Of a stretch of 47,696 nt of DNA, positions 26,043 through 35,106 are shown piece after piece. The notes under the pieces are model-generated. The model searched no databases, was not told the origin of the DNA, and worked only from the letters and a program-made list of their open reading frames with translations. The stretch comes from Gammaproteobacteria bacterium (GTDB taxonomy: Bacteria; Pseudomonadota; Gammaproteobacteria; Ga0077536). Location: the NCBI GenBank assembly GCA_020845935.1, contig JADLEV010000014.1, positions 1-47,696 of the forward strand, read 5' to 3'. A program made the translations under genes and the position numbers. The stretch's first letter is position 1; the number at the start of each line of letters is the position of its first letter.

Positions 26043-26083
26043 GCTACCAATCGACCGGCATGCACCGGCCGGGTTGATGCGCG

Positions 26084-26794
26084 ATGTCTGAAGTCGTTTC
26101 CCTGTCATCAGTAACCTCGGCGACCTCCGTGGTCGTCGGCGGTCTGGTGCCTCTCAGTACCGTCGATTTCCCGGATCGTCTGTCTGCCGTGGTGTTCTGC
26201 CAGGGCTGTCCCTGGCGCTGCGAGTACTGCCACAATCCGCACCTGTTGCCGGCCAACGTCGAGCCGGCGCTGCCATGGAGTGAAGTAAGAGACTTTCTGG
26301 AGCGTCGCCGCGGCCTGCTTGATGCCGTGGTCTTTACCGGCGGCGAACCGACCCGACAGCCCGGGCTGGTTGCGGCGCTTGCCGATGTTCGCGCACTGGG
26401 CTATCAGACTGCGTTGCATACCGGCGGCTGCTACCCGAGCAGGCTCGAACCGATGCTGCCGTTGCTCGACTGGATCGCGATGGATATCAAGGCCCCGTTC
26501 GATCGGTATCAGGACGTCACGGGTATCGCCGGCAGCGGCGCCAAAGCCAAGGCCAGCATCGAGAAGATTCTCGCCGCAGGGGTCGCCTGTGAGTTTCACG
26601 CCACTGCGGGGCCGTCCTTGCTGCAACCGGGCCGGCTGCTGGCGCTGGCTGAAGCATTGGCGGAACTCGGCGTGCGGCATTTCATTCTGCAGCAATGCCG
26701 GGACCCGCGCGGCCTTGCCCTGCCCATGCCGAACGACTTGATCGATCCCGTGCGACCGTTGTTCGCATCGCTCCAGCTGCGCCGCTGCGGCTGA
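26084..26794 (+). CDS. nrdG: Anaerobic ribonucleoside-triphosphate reductase activating protein
   Basis: This 236-residue radical SAM enzyme generates the glycyl radical on NrdD. The cluster motif CxxxCxxC is Cys42, Cys46 and Cys49 in FCQGCPWRCEYCHNP, with an extra Cys39 just before. VVFTGGEPTRQPGL is the GGE motif that binds S-adenosylmethionine, and DWIAMDIKAPFDRY is typical of the NrdG-like group of gammaproteobacteria. The protein is larger than E. coli NrdG (about 155) and matches the longer pseudomonad-type activase. It is the last gene of the nrd group and is convergent with hemN. Confidence 0.9.
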   Translation: MSEVVSLSSVTSATSVVVGGLVPLSTVDFPDRLSAVVFCQGCPWRCEYCHNPHLLPANVEPALPWSEVRDFLERRRGLLDAVVFTGGEPTRQPGLVAALADVRALGYQTALHTGGCYPSRLEPMLPLLDWIAMDIKAPFDRYQDVTGIAGSGAKAKASIEKILAAGVACEFHATAGPSLLQPGRLLALAEALAELGVRHFILQQCRDPRGLALPMPNDLIDPVRPLFASLQLRRCG

Positions 26795-26821
26795 CCACGC
26801 GGCGCCGGCGCGGCTCCGGTT

Positions 26822-28216
26822 TCAGATGACGCGAGAGAACTTGCGCGCTGTCGCCTGTTCCCGCAAATACCGATCGAAGGTCATGCAGATATTGCGGATC
26901 AGCAGGCGCCCTCGTGGTTGCACGGCGATGCCTCCGGCATCGAGCGTGATGAGTCCGTCCGCCGCCAGCGCCCGCAGATCTTCAAGTTCGGTCTGGAAGT
27001 AATCCGAGAAACGGATCGCGTGCGCCGCTTCGATGGTAGCGAAATCGAGTGAGAAATGGCAGATCAGCTCGGTGATGATGTTCCGGCGCAGCAGATCATC
27101 GGCGTCGAGCTCCACGCCGCGGAAGATCGGAAGCTGGCCTTCGTCGAGGAGACGATAGTAGTCCTCGATCGTCTTCGCGTTCTGACTGTAGCTGTCGCCG
27201 ACACTGCCGATCCCCGTCACGCCGAGCGCGACCAGGTCACAGCCGGCATGCGTCGAATAACCCTGAAAATTGCGATACAGCTTGCGCTCGCGCTGCGCAC
27301 TGGCAAGTTCGTCGTCGGGCTTGGCGAAATGATCCATGCCGATATAGACGTAACCGGCCCCGCAGAGTTTGTCGATGGTCAACTGCAGGATTGCCAGCTT
27401 GTCCGCCGGCGATGGCAGGGCCGCGGCGTCGATCTGCCGCTGCGACTTGAACAATTCTGGCAGATGCGCATAGTTGAAAACTGACAACCGATCCGGTGCC
27501 GCGGCAATCACTCGATCCAGCGTCCGCTCGAAGCGCGTGGTGGTCTGCAACGGCAGGCCGTAAATCAAATCCAGATTGATCGATCGAAACCCGGCGGTGC
27601 GTGCCGCGTCCATCACCGCCAGCGTCTGTGACTCGGTCTGGTGCCGATTGACCGCATGCTGCACTTCGGGGTCGAAGTCCTGGACCCCGAGACTGAGGCG
27701 GTTGAAGCCGATTCCGGCCAATACTTCCATCGTATCGGCGCGGGTCTCGCGCGGATCGACCTCGATGGAATATTCGCCACTGCCATCGCTCCGCAACGAG
27801 AAATGTCGGCGCAGCTGATCCATCAACGCCGTCATCTGCGCGTGATCGAGATAGGTCGGCGTGCCGCCACCAAAGTGCAGTTGGTCTACCAGCCGCGCGC
27901 GGTCGAACAGCGCACCCTGCATTTCGATTTCCCGATACAAATGCTCCAGATAGGGAATGGCTCGGCTGCGATTGTTGGTAATGATCTTGTTGCAGGCGCA
28001 GTAGTAGCAGACGGTCGCGCAAAACGGCAGGTGCAGATACAACGACAACGGCGCCGGTACGGCCGCGGCATTGCCATGCTCCGCCCAGCGCAGATAATCG
28101 TTCGCACCGAAGCGTTCGTGAAATTGCACCGCGGTCGGATAGGACGTATAGCGCGGCCCGGACCGGTCATAGCGACGGATCAGGTCCGCGTCGAATTGCA
28201 GATCGTGGCTGGACAT
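26822..28216 (-). CDS. hemN: Oxygen-independent coproporphyrinogen III oxidase
   Basis: This 464-residue radical SAM enzyme converts coproporphyrinogen III to protoporphyrinogen IX in haem synthesis without oxygen. The motif CxxxCxxCxC is at Cys66, Cys70, Cys73 and Cys75 (PFCATVCYYCACNKI). HFGGGTPTYLD, INLDLIYGLPLQT and YIGMDHFAKPDDELA are all typical of true HemN rather than the HemW-like proteins. The N-terminal DLIRRYDRSGPRYTSYPTA is also diagnostic. Length and motifs are complete. It is convergent with nrdG and divergent from the URO-D-like gene. I found no FNR site in its 152-base upstream gap. Confidence 0.95.
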   Translation of the reverse strand: MSSHDLQFDADLIRRYDRSGPRYTSYPTAVQFHERFGANDYLRWAEHGNAAAVPAPLSLYLHLPFCATVCYYCACNKIITNNRSRAIPYLEHLYREIEMQGALFDRARLVDQLHFGGGTPTYLDHAQMTALMDQLRRHFSLRSDGSGEYSIEVDPRETRADTMEVLAGIGFNRLSLGVQDFDPEVQHAVNRHQTESQTLAVMDAARTAGFRSINLDLIYGLPLQTTTRFERTLDRVIAAAPDRLSVFNYAHLPELFKSQRQIDAAALPSPADKLAILQLTIDKLCGAGYVYIGMDHFAKPDDELASAQRERKLYRNFQGYSTHAGCDLVALGVTGIGSVGDSYSQNAKTIEDYYRLLDEGQLPIFRGVELDADDLLRRNIITELICHFSLDFATIEAAHAIRFSDYFQTELEDLRALAADGLITLDAGGIAVQPRGRLLIRNICMTFDRYLREQATARKFSRVI

Positions 28217-28368
28217 GATTCAGGACTTAAAGAAAGAGATAACCCAAATAACCGTGCAATTGTTGCGACTTTTCAGCAGCGCGCATCGCCTTTTTGCGCT
28301 GGCGCGCTAACGGCTTCGGTGCCTTTCCTCATAGAATAGCCGAACCACCTTAACAGATCGGTAGAGTC

Positions 28369-29613
28369 GTGGACAGCCAAAACGAGATGACCCAACTGCA
28401 GGAACGTCAACAACGTATCGACGACGCCGTCGCGCTGCGTGAAACCGACCGCGTTCCCTTCATTTATTCAAGCTCCTTCTGGGCCGCGCAATACAGCGGC
28501 ATGACCTGCGAGGAGGCCATGTACGACCTGCCGCGGTTTCTGGAGGCTTCAAAAAAGGCCATCCTGATGCTCGAACCGGACGCCATGTCCGCCGCCGCGT
28601 TTCCGCTTGGCATCACCATGGAGTTGCTCGAATACAAGCCGATGAAATGGCCAGGCCACGGCGCCGACCCCAACGTCAGCTTCCAGTATCTCGATCAGGA
28701 ATTCATGTCGGCGAAGGAATACGACGACTATCTGCTGGACCCGACCGACTTCTACCTGCACAAATACATGCCGCGCGTTGCCGGTGCCTTCAAGGTGCTG
28801 GAAAAGTTGCCGCGGTTCGTTGCGCATCCGGAATGGGACCTGATCAACAGCGTCGTGCCGTTTGCCGATCCGGAGCTGCAGGCCGGCTTGAAGAAGCTGT
28901 TCGAGATCGGTGAGAAGACCGCCGCCAACTACGCCTTGATCGGCAAGTGGGCGAAGGATATGGCAGCGCTCGGCTATCCGTTGGCGAATGGCGCCTACTG
29001 CAAGGCACCGTTTGATCAATTCGTCGATTACATGCGCGGTTCCAAGGGCGGCATGCTCGACATGTTCCGCAAGAAGGACAAGCTGCTCGCGGCGATGGAA
29101 AAGGCGCGGGTACTGCTACTGCAGAATGTCGTTGGCGCGACGCAGCGCAGTGGCTGCAAGACCGTGTTCATCCCGCTGCACTGGGGTCTCGACGGCTTCA
29201 TGTCGCCGGATCAGTTCAACACGTTCTACTGGCCGCAACTGCGGCAGACGATCCTCGACCTGCTCGATCTCGGCCTCGTGCCCTGCGTGTTCTGGGAAGG
29301 TAACTGTACCTCGCGCCTCGAAGCCATCGCCGATGTGCCGCCGGGCAAGGTGATATACCGCTTCGAGGCTTCCGACATCGTCAAGGCGAAACAGGTCCTG
29401 GGTGACGTCGTCTGCATCCGCGGCAATGTACCCGCTTCATTGTTGCTGACCGGTACCGCCGATGACGTTGACGCCCATTGCCGCAAGCTGATCGAAGTCT
29501 GCGGCAAGGGCGGCGGCTTCATGCTCGACGGCGCCTGCGGTATTCCGGACGGCGCCCCGGTCGAGACTGTGCTGGCGATGGCGCGGTCGGTGAAGAAGTA
29601 CGCCAACGGGTGA
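28369..29613 (+). CDS. Uroporphyrinogen decarboxylase (URO-D)-like protein
   Basis: This 414-residue protein has the URO-D/methylcobamide-methyltransferase fold (RQQRIDDAVALRETDRVPFI near the start, CKTVFIPLHWGLDGFMSPDQ in the middle, FMLDGACGIPDGAPVETVLA at the end). True HemE has a different N-terminus and is shorter. In corrinoid methyltransferases zinc is held by an HxC motif and a later Cys; here the first site reads FWEGNC (Glu310, Cys313) and the later one is Cys390 in ACGIP. It may be a demethylase component for methoxylated aromatics or a new enzyme of the adjacent pathway. No corrinoid protein is nearby. The start may be GTG 28369 or ATG 28387. Confidence 0.72.
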   Translation: MDSQNEMTQLQERQQRIDDAVALRETDRVPFIYSSSFWAAQYSGMTCEEAMYDLPRFLEASKKAILMLEPDAMSAAAFPLGITMELLEYKPMKWPGHGADPNVSFQYLDQEFMSAKEYDDYLLDPTDFYLHKYMPRVAGAFKVLEKLPRFVAHPEWDLINSVVPFADPELQAGLKKLFEIGEKTAANYALIGKWAKDMAALGYPLANGAYCKAPFDQFVDYMRGSKGGMLDMFRKKDKLLAAMEKARVLLLQNVVGATQRSGCKTVFIPLHWGLDGFMSPDQFNTFYWPQLRQTILDLLDLGLVPCVFWEGNCTSRLEAIADVPPGKVIYRFEASDIVKAKQVLGDVVCIRGNVPASLLLTGTADDVDAHCRKLIEVCGKGGGFMLDGACGIPDGAPVETVLAMARSVKKYANG

Positions 29614-29687
29614 CGTACCAGCAGCAACGCGGGGCCTCTTTTCCTGCCGCGTTGCTGCCCCCGTCCTCTCGCGGTCGTAACTCGCCG

Positions 29688-30539
29688 CTACGCGTCGGAA
29701 TCGCGGCGGTAGGTACCCAAGCCAGGTTTGAATGACTTCTCGTCGAGAAACTGGTGGATGCCTTGCTGCATGCCATGCTCGCGATCGGCGAAGTGCGCCT
29801 GTTCGACCTTGGCGTTGATGTAGTCCTCGGCGGTATCCCAGTCCATCGTCACCGCCGCGCGGTAGGCTTCCTTGGCTGCGTGCAGCATCGTCGGATTCTT
29901 GCTCATCAGATCCCGCGCGAGTTCGCGGACGCGATCGCGCAAGCGGTCGCGTGGCACCGCCTCGTTGACCAGACCCATCTGCGCGGCCTTCCTGCCATCG
30001 AAGGTCTGGCCGGTCATGATGTAGTACAGCGCGTCGCTCTGCCGCATCTTCGCCGCGACCGCGCGGGTCACATTGCCCGCCGGAATGATGCCCCAGTTGA
30101 TCTCGGACAAACCGAACACCGCATCCTCGGCCGCGATCGACAGATCGCAGGAAACCAGCGGCGTGAACGCGCCGCCGAAGCACCAGCCGTTGACCATCGC
30201 GACGGTCGGTCGGTAGAAGTGCTGCAAGTGCCGCCATTGCCATTGGTACGCGGCACGGCGGATCTGCAGCAGCTCCGGTCGCGGCAGGTGCTCGATGTCG
30301 CGGAAGTATTCCTTCAGGTCCATGCCCGCAGAAAATGATTCTCCGACGCCGGTCAGCACCAGACAGCGGCAGCGCTCGTCGGTCTCCAATGCCGCCAGCA
30401 CCTGACGCATCTCGTCGTTCAGTGCCGGACTCATCGCATTGCGCTTCTCCGGCCGATTGAACATCACCCAGGCAATGCCGTCCTCGAACTCGACCAGCAC
30501 GTATTTGCCGCCGGGGAGGGATTTGGTCGTGTCATTCAT
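29688..30539 (-). CDS. p-Hydroxycinnamoyl-CoA hydratase/lyase (feruloyl-CoA hydratase/lyase)
   Basis: This crotonase-family protein (283 residues from ATG 30539; GTG 30545 is an alternative) closely follows the pattern of pseudomonad HCHL (Ech/Fca), which hydrates feruloyl- or p-coumaroyl-CoA and splits it to vanillin or 4-hydroxybenzaldehyde and acetyl-CoA. Shared stretches are NRPEKRNAMSP, SAGMDLKEYFR, QWQW, PTVAMVNGWCFGG, FGLSEINWGIIPAGN, YYIMTG and FLDEKSFKPGLGTYRR. Counting from the GTG start, Glu148 and Tyr80 match the catalytic Glu143 and Tyr75 of the Pseudomonas enzyme, and Tyr242 probably its Tyr239. It lies downstream of the Mo-enzyme operon on the same strand with a 185-base gap. 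Confidence 0.87.
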   Translation of the reverse strand: MNDTTKSLPGGKYVLVEFEDGIAWVMFNRPEKRNAMSPALNDEMRQVLAALETDERCRCLVLTGVGESFSAGMDLKEYFRDIEHLPRPELLQIRRAAYQWQWRHLQHFYRPTVAMVNGWCFGGAFTPLVSCDLSIAAEDAVFGLSEINWGIIPAGNVTRAVAAKMRQSDALYYIMTGQTFDGRKAAQMGLVNEAVPRDRLRDRVRELARDLMSKNPTMLHAAKEAYRAAVTMDWDTAEDYINAKVEQAHFADREHGMQQGIHQFLDEKSFKPGLGTYRRDSDA

Positions 30540-30605
30540 AGTCACTCTCGCTCCGCGCCGTGTTGAATATTTTCATCGTTCACCAGCGTGTTAGGACTTC
30601 TCGTC

Positions 30606-30625
30606 GTCCCGGCGCAAGCCGGGAC
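30606..30625. repeat. Dispersed palindrome, family B, copy 2
   Basis: The arms GTCCCGGC and GCCGGGAC around a 4-base loop are the same as at 4671-4690, in the 185-base gap between the fused Fe-S/membrane subunit and the HCHL gene. It could weaken read-through into HCHL. Confidence 0.6.
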
Positions 30626-30724
30626 CCAGGGGACGGTCCTGGGCTGCGCCTGCAGCGAATGCCCGGGACCAGGCTCACCATGGCTCAGGAAGCTCTGAAC
30701 AAATCCAGCAGGCCTGGTTCAGGA

Positions 30725-32344
30725 TTACCTGAGCACCGGAGGATACCCGGCGCGATAGGGAGCCGCGCGTGCGCCGGAACCGCGACGCGGCAGCTTCGGC
30801 ATCGCATGACTTTGCAGGAACCCCGCGCGCGTGAGGATCCGATATTTCCAGAACAGACCGCCCGCGATTGCCGCGGCGCCGGTCACGAACGCGACCGGTG
30901 CCGCGACTGCAGACGTCGCCGCGAGCGTCAAGAAGCCGAGCAGCGGCACGGCATGGCCGAGTCCGCTGACCAGCGACGAGATGCGGTCGATCTCCCGACG
31001 GGCGAGCGGCTCGATCCCTGCTGCCTTGGCACCCAATCGATAGCGCAGCCAGAGCACTCCGGTCGCGAGCGTCGCGAACGCGCCGAGCGTTGCCGCCGCC
31101 GAACCATAGGGCAGCGCCGCGGGCGCGACGGCATGTGCCAGCGCATAGAGCCCACTGCCTTCGAGCAGCCCGGTTGCGGTCAGCAGCCAGGGCATCAGCG
31201 GCGCGCGCCAGGCCGGGACGCCCTTGCTGGCGTGCAGGATCTTCGCCTGACAATAGAGAAAACCGAGGCCGCCAAGACCGATCACGGCAGGCAACCACGC
31301 TTGCGGCACAAGCAGATTCACGGCGAGGGCCGGAAAGATGATCGCGACGAAATAGGTCTCGCGCGTCATCCATGAACTTTGCGGCCGCAGCAGCACATTG
31401 AGAAAGCGCGCCTTGCGACCGATCTTCAGGAATACAAAAAACAGCCCCACCGCCATCACCGCGCCGGCAGCCGTGGTCAATCGCACGAACGCGTCTTGCG
31501 GCAAACCAAAGAACTGATGCGTCAGCCAGGCGAGAAACATCAATCCGGAACTCATGCCGCCCAGCATGAAGTTCATCGCAGCGCGATAGTCCCACCAGGG
31601 CTGATGCGGCCCGGTCAACGGGTTCGATGGATCCGCGAGCGCGTCATCAATGGCGTCACCGTTCAGGTCGCGACCGGGAATCGCCGGTACCTGGTATAGA
31701 TACTTGATCTGCGGATCATTGCCGAGCTCGGCGTGCATCTGAAAGCTCGGCGTCCCGGCGAGCAGCCGATTGACCTCACTGTCGGGATCGTTGAAATCAC
31801 CGAAGCGGATGGCGCGCGCGACACAGGCGGCCGCGCAGGCCGGCGTGTAGTTCAGATCGAGACCCGGCACCTTGCCGTGTGCGAGGCCGTCATCGACCCG
31901 CTCGACGCAGAAGGTGCACTTCTGCGCGACGCCAATCCGATCCGGATGCTCCACCTGCCGCTCCTGCGGCGTCGCGACGCCGAAGTACCAGCGCTGATCG
32001 TGCACCAGCGTGCGCGCCTGATAGGGGCAGGCCTCCGCGCACGAGGCACAACCGATGCAAAGATCGTAGTCCATCGTGACGAAGCCATCGGCGCGCTGCC
32101 GCGTCGCGCCGGACGGACAGACCGGCACACAGCTCGGGTTGGCACAATGCTGGCAACCGACCAGCAGAAACTCGCGCTGCACGTTCGGAAACGTGCCGTG
32201 TTCGATGTCGAGCACGCGGCGCCACTGCACGCCGGGTGGCGTGTCGTTGGCGTGCTTGCACGCGATCGTGCAAGTCTGGCAACCGACGCAGCGATTGAGA
32301 TCGACCACCATGCCCCACCGCGGGGTCTTGTTCGGCGCATTCAC
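30725..32344 (-). CDS. Fused 4Fe-4S electron-transfer subunit and NrfD/DmsC-type membrane anchor (PadC-PadD-like)
   Basis: This 539-residue protein joins two subunits that are usually separate. Residues 1 to about 230 are a DmsB/NrfC-type domain with four cysteine groups: CVGCQTCTIAC (19-29), CQHCANPSCVPVC, CIGCASCAEAC and CTFCVERV...CAAAC, enough for four 4Fe-4S clusters. From about residue 265 there are roughly eight membrane segments (for example AAMNFMLGGMSSGLMFLAWL and LPAVIGLGGLGFLY), as in DmsC. It would move electrons from the molybdenum subunit to quinone. GTG 32344 overlaps the stop of the Mo subunit by four bases. In the PadBCD phenylacetyl-CoA oxidoreductase these are two proteins. 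Confidence 0.83.
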   Translation of the reverse strand: MNAPNKTPRWGMVVDLNRCVGCQTCTIACKHANDTPPGVQWRRVLDIEHGTFPNVQREFLLVGCQHCANPSCVPVCPSGATRQRADGFVTMDYDLCIGCASCAEACPYQARTLVHDQRWYFGVATPQERQVEHPDRIGVAQKCTFCVERVDDGLAHGKVPGLDLNYTPACAAACVARAIRFGDFNDPDSEVNRLLAGTPSFQMHAELGNDPQIKYLYQVPAIPGRDLNGDAIDDALADPSNPLTGPHQPWWDYRAAMNFMLGGMSSGLMFLAWLTHQFFGLPQDAFVRLTTAAGAVMAVGLFFVFLKIGRKARFLNVLLRPQSSWMTRETYFVAIIFPALAVNLLVPQAWLPAVIGLGGLGFLYCQAKILHASKGVPAWRAPLMPWLLTATGLLEGSGLYALAHAVAPAALPYGSAAATLGAFATLATGVLWLRYRLGAKAAGIEPLARREIDRISSLVSGLGHAVPLLGFLTLAATSAVAAPVAFVTGAAAIAGGLFWKYRILTRAGFLQSHAMPKLPRRGSGARAAPYRAGYPPVLR

Positions 32345-35106
32345 GCCGGCCGTCTCGGGCCGCTGCCCTTGCGGATGGCAACACGCGCGAGATCGGCGCT
32401 GCTGCCGGTGCTGTCGGTCAGGGACAGCGCGATCGACGTCAGATTGTTCAGGCTCGGCAGCTGCAGGTCCTTCGCCACCGGCATCGCCCAGTGATCGAAC
32501 TGACCGATCATCAGCACGGTATCGGGCCGGATCCCTTCGCGCAGCACAGCGAAGCCGGAAGTCTCGCCGACCGGCGACGTGATAACGACCGGATCGCCCT
32601 CGGCGATGCCGAGCTCGCGCGCGCAGCCGCGATTGATGATCACGCCCTTGTGGCCGGCGACGTTCTGCGCGATTTCATTGATCAGCGGAATGCCGGCATT
32701 CGCACCCCACGAGTACTGCATGCTGCGCGCGGTCAGGGCGAAGAACGGATAGTCCTTGGGATCGCGGCCGACTTCCTTCGCGTAATTGATCCAGATGTCC
32801 GGGAATGATTCGTAGTGCGGCAACGGCTGGTACTCTTCGAGCTGCCGCGTCCACCAGTCGATGCCGGCCTCGTGCAGCCGGCGCGCAAGCTGCGTGCCGT
32901 GCCGCAAGATGCGCTCCTGGTAGGGAAGCTCGAACCGCAGCCCGCGCTTCTTGACCGTCGGATACAGGTACCACTGCAACTGCGGGTACGGCCGCAGCAT
33001 GAAGCCGTGCTCACGGAACCAGTCGACGCCATGCACTTCTTCGCCGCGCGTCAGCTCGTGGCTCGCGGCCTTGCAGACGGCATCCCAGATCTCGTCGCGA
33101 CCGTGGGCAACGTTCGGATCGAGACCGTAATCGAACTGCTCGCGGCTGAGCCGGCAACCGGCGGCGCCGCCGTTGATCGCTTCGTTGTACTCGCCCAGGA
33201 TGCCGACGCGGCGCGCCAGCTCGGTCGCAATGTCGGTCATGTCGCGGCTGTCGACCACCGGGTTGGCGACCGGCTGGCGGATTGCCCAGCCCTGATGGCG
33301 CCAGAACTGTTGCACGGTCTTGGTCGTGCCGATGCGGATCAGTTGCAGGCTTTCGAGATCGGTTGCCTCCGGCAGCAACACGTCGGCCAGGTAATTGGTT
33401 TCGTCGAGCGTATACGCGAACGCCACCGTGAACGGGAACTCGGCGATCTGCTGCGCGACGCGCTCGCGTTCGAGCGAGGAGATCGCGGGATTCGAGCGAT
33501 AGCAGATCCAGACCTCGGGCTTGGTCGTCCGCGGCAATCCGGCCGGCGGATTCTTCTGGAACAGCCACGGCAGGTGGGCCGGGCCGAGTGCCGGCGCCCA
33601 GGCCGAATGCCCGACCAGCGGCACCAGGGAGATGTAGGCGTTGCGCAGATCCGGCTTGCCCTGCCAGCCCTCGCGCGAGGTCTCGTTGAACGGATACTCC
33701 ATGAACCCATCGACGGTCGGCAGGACGCTCTTGTGGCGATCGTTCGCCGGCCGGTTCAGCTTCACCATCGTGCCGACCAGACCGCCCGGCACTTCGAGCG
33801 CGCCGACCAGCGCGACCAGCAACGTGCGTGCCCAGCAGGCGTGGTAACCGCCCCAGCCATTGTTGACGGTCTTGCCGAGCATCACCGCCACCGGACGCAG
33901 CGGCAGCGTCTGCCCTTCGATCTCGATGGTCTCGCCGATGCAGGCGTGGGCGATGAACTCGTCGGCGACACGGCGGACCGTCGCCGCCGGCACGTCGCAT
34001 TCGGCCTCGGCCCACTCCGGCGTATAGCGGCGCAGGAATTCGATCGTCTCGTGAAACACGGTGTGCACTTCGATGTCGCGGTGTTCCCAGCGCTCCTCGT
34101 CCGGTCCGAGCTCCACGCCGGAGACCCGGAAGGTTCCTTCGAACGCCGGGTGTGCGATCGCATCGCTCCAGATGCGGGCTCGATTCGCTTCGCTGTCCCA
34201 GATGAGCGGTTTCAGCGTTTCCGGATCGCGCAGGAAGTAGCCGTGCGGACCGAGCAGATACGGGAAGTTGGTCGACTGTTCGAGGAACGGCAGGTCGCAG
34301 TTCTTGCGCCAATCGGTCTCGACCAGGATCCGGTGCAGCAGGCCGTACAGAAACGCGGCATCGGTCTTTGGCCGGATCGGTACCCATTCCGCGGACACCG
34401 CGCCACTGACCGACAGATGCGGTTCGACCTGGATCCGCTTCAGGCCACGGACCCGGGCATCGGCTTCACGCCAGATCCCGGCGACGCCGCCGGCGGCTTC
34501 GACGTTGTTGCCGCAGTTGATCACGTAATTGCAGTACGGCGTATCCGGCGAAACGATGAACGCGCGGTGCCACAGTTCGCCGTAGAGGTGCTCGGAGTGA
34601 TAGCACTTCAGCCCCTGTCCGCTGCCGTAGCCCTGATCCAGTTTGCCCCAGGCAACCATGAACGCGGGCCAGGTGCCCATGTATTGCACCGGTGTGCCGC
34701 CGCCGCCCGAGGTGAACGCGAGCCGCGGATAGCCGGATTCATCGAGGATGCCGCGGGCGCGAATGCCGCGCAGTTTCTCCGCGACCAGATCGAGCGCCTC
34801 GTCCCAAGAAATCGGCACGAAGCCCGGATCGTGCTCACGGCCCTTCAGCGGATTGGTCCGCTTCATCGGCTGGCGGATGCGGTGCGGGTTGTAGGTCTTC
34901 TGGATGAGACCGTAGGCCTTGACACAGACACGTCCGGCGCCCGGATGTTCGTCCTGAATGCCGTAGTTCGATTCAATCCTTGTCGCGACCCCGTCCTCGA
35001 CCTCGACCTTGAGCAGATCGGGGCCGGCGACGCACTGAATGCAATAGACCGGAACGGTCTTGCGATCCGCGATCGGCTTGAAGCCGGGCTTACCGCCGGC
35101 GGACAT
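32341..35106 (-). CDS. Molybdopterin oxidoreductase catalytic subunit, DMSO-reductase family (PadB-like)
   Basis: This 921-residue protein is the catalytic subunit of a molybdenum bis-MGD enzyme. The N-terminal Fe-S motif is incomplete: Cys22, Cys25 and Cys61 are present, but the third ligand position is Pro29-Asp30 (YCIQCVAGPDLL). VPISWDEALDLVAEKL is the usual start of the family. The C-terminal dinucleotide-binding domain has INRGCARELGIAEGDPVVI. There is no Tat signal, so it faces the cytoplasm, as expected for a CoA-thioester substrate. My best match from memory is the large subunit of phenylacetyl-CoA:acceptor oxidoreductase. It overlaps the thioesterase gene (TGATG) upstream and its Fe-S/membrane partner downstream. 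Confidence 0.8.
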   Translation of the reverse strand: MSAGGKPGFKPIADRKTVPVYCIQCVAGPDLLKVEVEDGVATRIESNYGIQDEHPGAGRVCVKAYGLIQKTYNPHRIRQPMKRTNPLKGREHDPGFVPISWDEALDLVAEKLRGIRARGILDESGYPRLAFTSGGGGTPVQYMGTWPAFMVAWGKLDQGYGSGQGLKCYHSEHLYGELWHRAFIVSPDTPYCNYVINCGNNVEAAGGVAGIWREADARVRGLKRIQVEPHLSVSGAVSAEWVPIRPKTDAAFLYGLLHRILVETDWRKNCDLPFLEQSTNFPYLLGPHGYFLRDPETLKPLIWDSEANRARIWSDAIAHPAFEGTFRVSGVELGPDEERWEHRDIEVHTVFHETIEFLRRYTPEWAEAECDVPAATVRRVADEFIAHACIGETIEIEGQTLPLRPVAVMLGKTVNNGWGGYHACWARTLLVALVGALEVPGGLVGTMVKLNRPANDRHKSVLPTVDGFMEYPFNETSREGWQGKPDLRNAYISLVPLVGHSAWAPALGPAHLPWLFQKNPPAGLPRTTKPEVWICYRSNPAISSLERERVAQQIAEFPFTVAFAYTLDETNYLADVLLPEATDLESLQLIRIGTTKTVQQFWRHQGWAIRQPVANPVVDSRDMTDIATELARRVGILGEYNEAINGGAAGCRLSREQFDYGLDPNVAHGRDEIWDAVCKAASHELTRGEEVHGVDWFREHGFMLRPYPQLQWYLYPTVKKRGLRFELPYQERILRHGTQLARRLHEAGIDWWTRQLEEYQPLPHYESFPDIWINYAKEVGRDPKDYPFFALTARSMQYSWGANAGIPLINEIAQNVAGHKGVIINRGCARELGIAEGDPVVITSPVGETSGFAVLREGIRPDTVLMIGQFDHWAMPVAKDLQLPSLNNLTSIALSLTDSTGSSADLARVAIRKGSGPRRPA

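Noticed and set aside
28217-28368. An FNR box before hemN
   Set aside because: No TTGAT-N4-ATCAA-like sequence with more than a partial match is present in this gap.
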